In this document: positions 59,102 through 64,000 of the stretch, piece after piece
Numbering within the stretch: the first letter of the stretch is position 1
Layout: each line of letters begins with the position of its first letter
NCBI RefSeq assembly: GCF_019320115.1
Contig: NC_089595.1
Span: 107,329,611 to 107,393,610 of the forward strand
Length of the DNA: 64,000 nucleotides
Source: Miscanthus floridulus
Taxonomy: Eukaryota; Streptophyta; Magnoliopsida; Poales; Poaceae
Direction: 5' to 3'
The notes under the pieces: generated by a model
Told to the model about the DNA's origin: nothing
Databases searched by the model: none
What the model saw: only the letters and a program-made list of their open reading frames with translations
Made by a program: the position numbers and the translations under genes

Positions 59102-60660
59102 GAGCCTATTACGGTCTAGGGGTTCGAAGGCTAGGCCCCTAGGGGTTTCGACAGCCGCCCCAGGACAATAGAGTTAGGGACAACCGTGAGCGAGCCCACA
59201 TGGGGCCAAGGCCCAAGCAAGCGAAACGCTTGGGACGCCCTAAGTCGTGTCCGAGACCGGCGGGGAGGTCTCCAAATGGGATCCCACCATAGGGAGGCGC
59301 CAAGCCACCGAGGCCCAGCGAACGGCCTTGCACCCACTAGAGGAACCCTCCGGTACTCTTGGAGTGCGTCTCTGGACCGCTAGCTGTCCCCTAGTGAATG
59401 GGGCACGGGCCTCCACTCGGACTTACCCGATAACAGCTCACCGGAAGTGCCAACGCTCGTGCCCACCGAGGGTAGCCTGGCACATTCCACCCCTCCTTCC
59501 GAGCAAAAAGGAAGCGTGAGGGTCATACAAAAAGCCAGGGGAACCCCTGACGGACCTCTTGCTCCGTGCAGAGGCAAGGGGGCCCTTCCAGCAACCTTGC
59601 TGAGACCTAGCGACCCCAGCTCGCACTCGAGGGGGCTCGGCAAAACAACCCCTCCTTTTGAGCGAAAAGGAAGCGCGAGGGTCGTACAAAAAGCCAGGGG
59701 AGCTCCTGATGGCCCTCTTGCTCCATGTAGAGGCTAGGGAGCCCTTCCTACAGATATGCCGAGACCCTGTGACCCAGGCTCGCACCCAAAGGGGCCTCGG
59801 CAGACAAACCCTCACGCGCGAGGGGCGTACAAAAAGCCAGGGGAACTCCCGATGGCCCTCTCGCTCCGTGCAGAGGCTAGGGGGCTCTTCCTACAACCTT
59901 GCCAAGACCCAGCGGCTCTGGCTCGCACCCGAATGGGCTCAGCAAACAACCCCTCCGTCCAAACGAAAAGGATATGTGAGGGTTGAACAAAAAAGCCAGG
60001 GGACCCCTGACCGCCCTCTCGCTCCGAGCGGAGGCTTGGGGGCTCCTCCTACACCCAAGATAAAGACAAACGACCTAAGCCCGCGCTATAAGTTTCGTTA
60101 CAAATACGATAAAGGGCACCGAGCCCGTTACGGTCCAGGGGTTCGAAGGCTGGGCCCCCTGAGGTTTCGACAGCCACCCTAGGGCAACAGAGTCAGGGAT
60201 GACTATGGGTGAGCCCACGAATGGCCGAGGCCCGAGCAAACAATCGCTCGGGGCATCCTAAGTCGTGTCCGAGACCGGTAGGGAGGTCTCCGAATGGGAT
60301 CCCACCGTAGGGAGGCACCGAGCCACCGGGGCCCAGCGAACGGCCTCAGCACCCACTAGAGAAACCCTCTGGTACTCTTGGAGCACGTCTCTGGACCACT
60401 AGCCATCCCCTAGCGAACGGGGCACGGGCCTCCACTCGGACTTACCCGATAACAGCTCACCAGAAGTGCCACCGCTCGTGCCCACCGAGGGTAGCCTAGC
60501 ACATTCCACCCCTCCTTCCGAGCGAAAAGGAAGCATGAGGGTCGCGCAAAAAGTCAGGGGCACCCCTGATCGCCCTCTTGCTTGATGCAGGGGCTCGGGG
60601 GCTCTCCCTGCAACCTTGCCGAAACCCCGTGACCTGAACTCGCACTTGTGGGCTCGGCAA
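59102..60660 (+). repeat. Compound minisatellite: 1019-bp unit with about 155-bp subrepeats
   Basis: GAGCC(T/C)(A/G)TTACGGTC at 59102 recurs at 60121, and about 540 bp of the second copy follow. Inside, a unit starting CCCCTCC, with AAAAAGCCAGGGG, CTCTTGCTCC and GAGACC further in, begins at 59490, 59649, 59809, 59950 (partial) and 60509. Unit length is 110 to 160 bp. Frames across it on both strands are repeat artefacts. Arrays of this kind before the 3' LTR are common in Tat elements. Confidence 0.85.
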
Positions 60661-60877
60661 ATACGATAAAAACTCCTCACTCAAACACAAAAAAAGCCCC
60701 TGGAGGAGTAAAATCCACTCCTCTAGGGCCTCGGGGGCTACACCCAGTGGGTGCGCTCACGCGCACCCACCGAAACCTCAAGAAGCGAAACATAATCCCT
60801 ACAGGAGACGCTGTAAGCCAAATCTCGACAAACCCTTAGGGAGAGTGCACGCACTCCCCCTAAGGCTCGAGGGCTAC
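60661..60877 (+). other. Region before the Tat 3' LTR, with purine-rich end
   Basis: It contains CTCGGGGGCTACACCC (near 60730) and ends GGCTCGAGGGCTAC directly before the LTR. This is the usual CTCGGGGGCTAC|TGTCGG junction of RIRE2-like elements. Confidence 0.6.
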
Positions 60878-62182
60878 TGTCGGGTACCATAAAACAGGGT
60901 ACCCCGAGCGTATACCAAAAGAGTCACTTAAATCCCATCAACAACAAAGCTAGAAGGTAAGCCATGGGTTCACCACCAGCCCCGACCAAGCCCACCGGCT
61001 CTCCACCTCGCCTGAGGCCTTGCATGGGAGGTCTCAACGCCCTGACAGAATCTTCGCCTCACGCGAGGCCTCTCACGAGAGGCCTCGGCAGAGAGCCTAA
61101 TCTCTGTCTCGCCCGAGGCCTCGTGCGTCTAGCCTCGAGCAAGACAGCTATTCTCCGTATCGCTCGAGGCTGGCTTGTCAACAACCCATCGCTCCCACCT
61201 TGACCAGTCTTCCCGATAGCATGTCACGTCCTATTAATGCATCAACCACTCCCGCAATCTCAGCTGGACGACGGCTCAACACCATGGAGTGGCCGACGGG
61301 ACAAGAAGTCGCATCAGCGCCATACCGGCTGAGACAGGGCACGGCGGGGATTACCGGCCACTGTATTCTGGCGTTGTGCCCACGATCAGCGCCCACACTA
61401 CACTGTGCCCCACGATCCCTACCCTGAAGACAACGCGGCATGGGAAGCCTGGCCCGAGTCATCATCGCCTCCGAACCAGCGTACCAGAACGACCGCTCCC
61501 TCCGAGCCTCGGCACCCTACGTCAGGGCCTCGGCCATCTCGAGATTCATGTCTGTCGAGACCCCCACTGCGGTTCGGCCTCGGCGCCAACCGAGCCTCGG
61601 CCTCGCGCGCAGTCAATCCACAGCGACCTGCACGCTGACCGCCGCGCCCGCTCCGAGGTAGCCCTGGAGCTCCCATGACGCACAGGATCGGATGTGACCA
61701 GCATGTCGCCCCACTGCTCCAAGGACGACCACACTACCACAGGAATAGGCTACAGGGCTCTGACACACCGCCTCTGTTCGCACGACACCGTATAGTTAGC
61801 ACATGTACTACCCTTGTCCTCCCTTCAAACTATAAAAGGAAAGGACTTGGGCCATTTCTAAAGGGGGGAGACAGGCACTCATGAAGAACAACACCCTGTA
61901 ACACGCACACTTCCCTACCGCCTGAGAGCAACGTCTCAAGTAGCCCACATCACTCCCCGCCGAGACCTGGGACTAGCTCTCTCTCTCTCTCCTGGCTTGT
62001 AACCCCCTACTACAAGCACTTCGGTGCAAGGAATACGAGATCGATCTCTTAGACTAGACGTAGGGCACCAATTGCCTGAACCAGTATAAGCCTTGTGTCT
62101 CTGTGTATCACCATCTGGGATTGGGAACACGTAGCACAAATTCACTGGTTAGTTGAGGATCCCCTAGTCCAAAACACCGACA
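60878..62182 (+). repeat. Element E: 3' LTR of a second Tat family
   Basis: It starts TGTCGGGTACCATAAAACAG and ends CCAAAACACCGACA, 1305 bp. It has GAGGCCTCG palindromic words (61005-61175), a TATA box (61831), a CT repeat (61976-61993) and GAACCAGTATAAGCCTTGTG. Architecture and a few blocks match D's LTR, but most of the sequence does not, so it belongs to a different subfamily. No 5' partner is in the window. Confidence 0.8.
61831..61839 (+). promoter_or_regulatory. TATA box of element E's LTR
   Basis: TATAAAAGG in CAAACTATAAAAGGAAAGG lies about 350 bp before the LTR end, at the same relative place as in D's LTR. Confidence 0.7.
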
Positions 62183-64000
62183 TCCTCTACTGTGCCTTGT
62201 CACGCTCTTAAATGACCTGGTCGTGCTCTCTGTGAGTCATGCCGCGCTCCGAGCGGAGCCTCTCCATAGTCTGGTGTAGCTCGTCTCGCTCCTTGTGTAG
62301 CGAGTAGCCGCCTTGGTGTCCAGGTTCACCCTCTGCTGTAGGTCCGCGGACCTCTCCTCGGCTCCCAGCTTGAGCTCCCACTCCTTCTCCACCTTGGCCA
62401 GGAGGTCGAGGATCCACTGGTGGGCCTCGTCACCCCTCTGGAGCAGCTCGTCTCGCTCCTTATGAACTTTGGCGGCCTCCTCCTCATCCTACCACGCCCT
62501 CGCCAATAGTTCCTCAAACGCCTTCTCGGTCTCTCCTGCATCTCGACGGGCCTCGGCCCCTCGCAGCCAGAGACTGGCCACCTCCTCGGCTTGGGGATTT
62601 AGCTCGGTCACCCTCTGTTGGGCGACAACAAGCTGGGCGCTCACATCCCTACGCAGCCGGGCCTCTTCGGCGACGTGGTCCCATTTCTCCTTCTGCTCGC
62701 TAAGTTACCGGGATTTCTCCCAGCTACAAGCAATAAGGGACTGAAAGAAGATCAATGTTAGAACACAAAAATACATGAAGAAAGAAGAAAGCAAGATGAG
62801 AGATTAAGTGAATACCCAGCCGGTAGGAACGACGACATCGCGCAGGGCGCCCCTGGCCTAGTTTAGAGCTTCCAGCACAGTCGAGATCCCTTCATTGAGA
62901 CTCTTCCGCTCTATGCTCTCAGTAGCATCGTTGAGCGAGAAGAGTATTGATGTCGGGTCTCATGGATCCACCCACTAGAGCAGTGGCTTGCCCCACACGA
63001 GCGAATGGCTGCCCCCCGACGTCAGGGCCAAGGGTGACCCCTCACTGGCCCTCTCCACCACTGCCACAACGCCTGAGGACCCCTCGGCCGTGTCCCCCTC
63101 CGTTTGGCTCATGTCGGGCGCCATCACTTGGGCCGCCGGTGACACGGATCGTGTCGCATCCTCGGGCACCACCGCGGTTGCGTACGGCTATGCCTGGCTT
63201 GTCATGGTCGTGGCCACCTCCCCTTGCATCGGCGGGACCTCGACCGGTGGCGACGCACCCACCACAATCGGTGCCACAAGCGTGAGCGGCAGCTCCATTC
63301 GTTCCAACGTTGGCAACAGAATCACTTCTGTCGCCAGTTCCTCGATGATTGCCGAGGGTGCTCCTTCAGCCCTGGCGTTCGCTTGACCCACCGAGGGCAC
63401 AGGCACAACCACTTGCGGCGCTTGAACGACCGACGAGGCTCTGACGCCGGCTCTGCTTCCGCTCGAAACGAGAGCGACATCGGGCGATGGCCGCCGTCTC
63501 ACCTAACTGGCGACGCTCTTCTTGGGTGTCAGCGCCAAAGAAGTACCCCGTCTCAGGACGCTGCAAGAAATGAAAGGTGTTAGTCACGCTGAAAACAGAA
63601 AAAAACAGAGGAGTCAATGACTTACATCGACGCTGTCAGGCGGAGGATACGTTTGGGGGACGAACCCCCAAGTCCTTGCTCCACCTCGTTGGGGGTGGGG
63701 CCATTTTGAGCCCGCCCCTTGCTCCCGGGTAGAGGGGATCACCTCCCTTGCGTCCAGGGGTGCGACAGCGGACCCATCCCCCCTCCCCCCCATCGGTACC
63801 TCAGGCACGGCGGCAAATCCACCTACCCCTGCTGTCTCTTGAGGCGCAGCGGCGAGGCCACTCCCCTCCGCTAGCACCTCAAGCACAGCGATAGATCCGC
63901 CCGCCCTTGCTGGTTCTAAGGACGGGCCAATGATCCGGCCTGCCTCAAGCTGAGACCCGAGGGCTAACTCCGCCTCGACCGATGTCTTAGGGCAGACTCC
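62183..64000 (-). pseudogene. Second Tat antisense gene, middle part, interrupted by element E's LTR
   Basis: Read on the minus strand, an Ala/Pro/Val-rich region (64000-62960) leads into a coiled-coil exon that starts after a TTTCAG acceptor near 62741: SEQKEKWDHVAEEARLRRDV, LVVAQQRVTELNPQAEEVAS, VHKERDELLQRGDEAHQWIL and KERDELHQTMERLRSERG. TAA and TAG codons and a frameshift near 62310 break it. It runs straight into the end of element E's LTR at 62182, so E inserted into it or was joined to it. The N-terminal PF04195-type exon would lie beyond the window. The final frame (63614-64000) is open at the edge. Confidence 0.6.
63936..64000. repeat. Stretch resembling the tandem words of D's LTR
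   Basis: CCTGCCTCAAGCTGA, then GGGCTAACTCCGCCTCG and ACCGATGTCTTAGGGCAGAC, match 17935-18000 of D's LTR with several differences. The window ends before it can be seen whether this is D's 3' LTR or a related coding repeat. Confidence 0.45.

Noticed and set aside
59041..60660. CRISPR-like array
   Set aside because: The repeats are long, diverged and contiguous without unique spacers. It is a minisatellite in plant DNA.

Overview
The window is plant nuclear DNA, most likely from a panicoid grass of the sorghum, Miscanthus or sugarcane group. The clues are one small intron-containing gene, several grass-type MITEs, and a pile of nested Ty3/gypsy LTR retrotransposons with very long (about 4 to 4.4 kb) chromovirus LTRs and GC-rich Tat-type LTRs. 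The species call is inference. No tRNA, rRNA, CRISPR or bacterial feature was seen.

Layout. Positions 1-6046 are host-like DNA: a possible exon fragment near 115-459, two copies of one short MITE family (about 1110-1250 and 1790-1926), a GAGCC-rich inverted-repeat element (2822-3414), another MITE (3806-4010), a two-exon gene for a small secreted proline-rich protein (4472-5028), and a MITE just after its stop (5134-5276). From 6047 to the window end everything is nested retrotransposons. Element A is Athila-like, minus strand, with LTRs at 6047-11885 and from 17121. Its left LTR carries a solo chromovirus LTR (6900-11302, perfect TTGAG target duplication). Its right LTR is interrupted at 17801 by element D, a Tat/RIRE2-like element on the plus strand. 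D is split inside its RNase H region by element C, a Tekay/Del-type chromovirus on the minus strand (23581-52090). C's left LTR is split by element B, another minus-strand chromovirus (25005-40307), which is the youngest: its two 4.4-kb LTRs differ at only about ten positions. D's integrase resumes at 52091 and ends at 54053. Then come a multi-exon antisense gene (58624 to 54845), a minisatellite (59102-60660), a Tat LTR that does not match D's (60878-62182), and part of a second antisense gene running to the edge.

The most notable find is in element B. Upstream of gag it carries an extra ORF (35138 to 34212, minus strand) whose N-terminus copies the histone H3 tail. After the initiator Met, the first 11 residues are identical to H3 (ARTKQTARKST). 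The methylatable K4 and K9 positions are kept, while H3 K14, K18 and K23 are all arginine. A globular region with a dsRNA-binding-like order of predicted helices and strands, a coiled coil and a very acidic tail follow. The same element's integrase ends in a chromodomain, so one transposon encodes both a potential reader of H3 tails and an H3-tail imitation.

The gag-pol frames of B and C are each a single uninterrupted reading frame apart from in-frame stops. All fifteen of these are TAG, fourteen at Gln positions and one at a Trp. For B, whose LTRs are almost identical, this means the defective reading frame was probably copied as such, either with proteins supplied in trans or with UAG read through.
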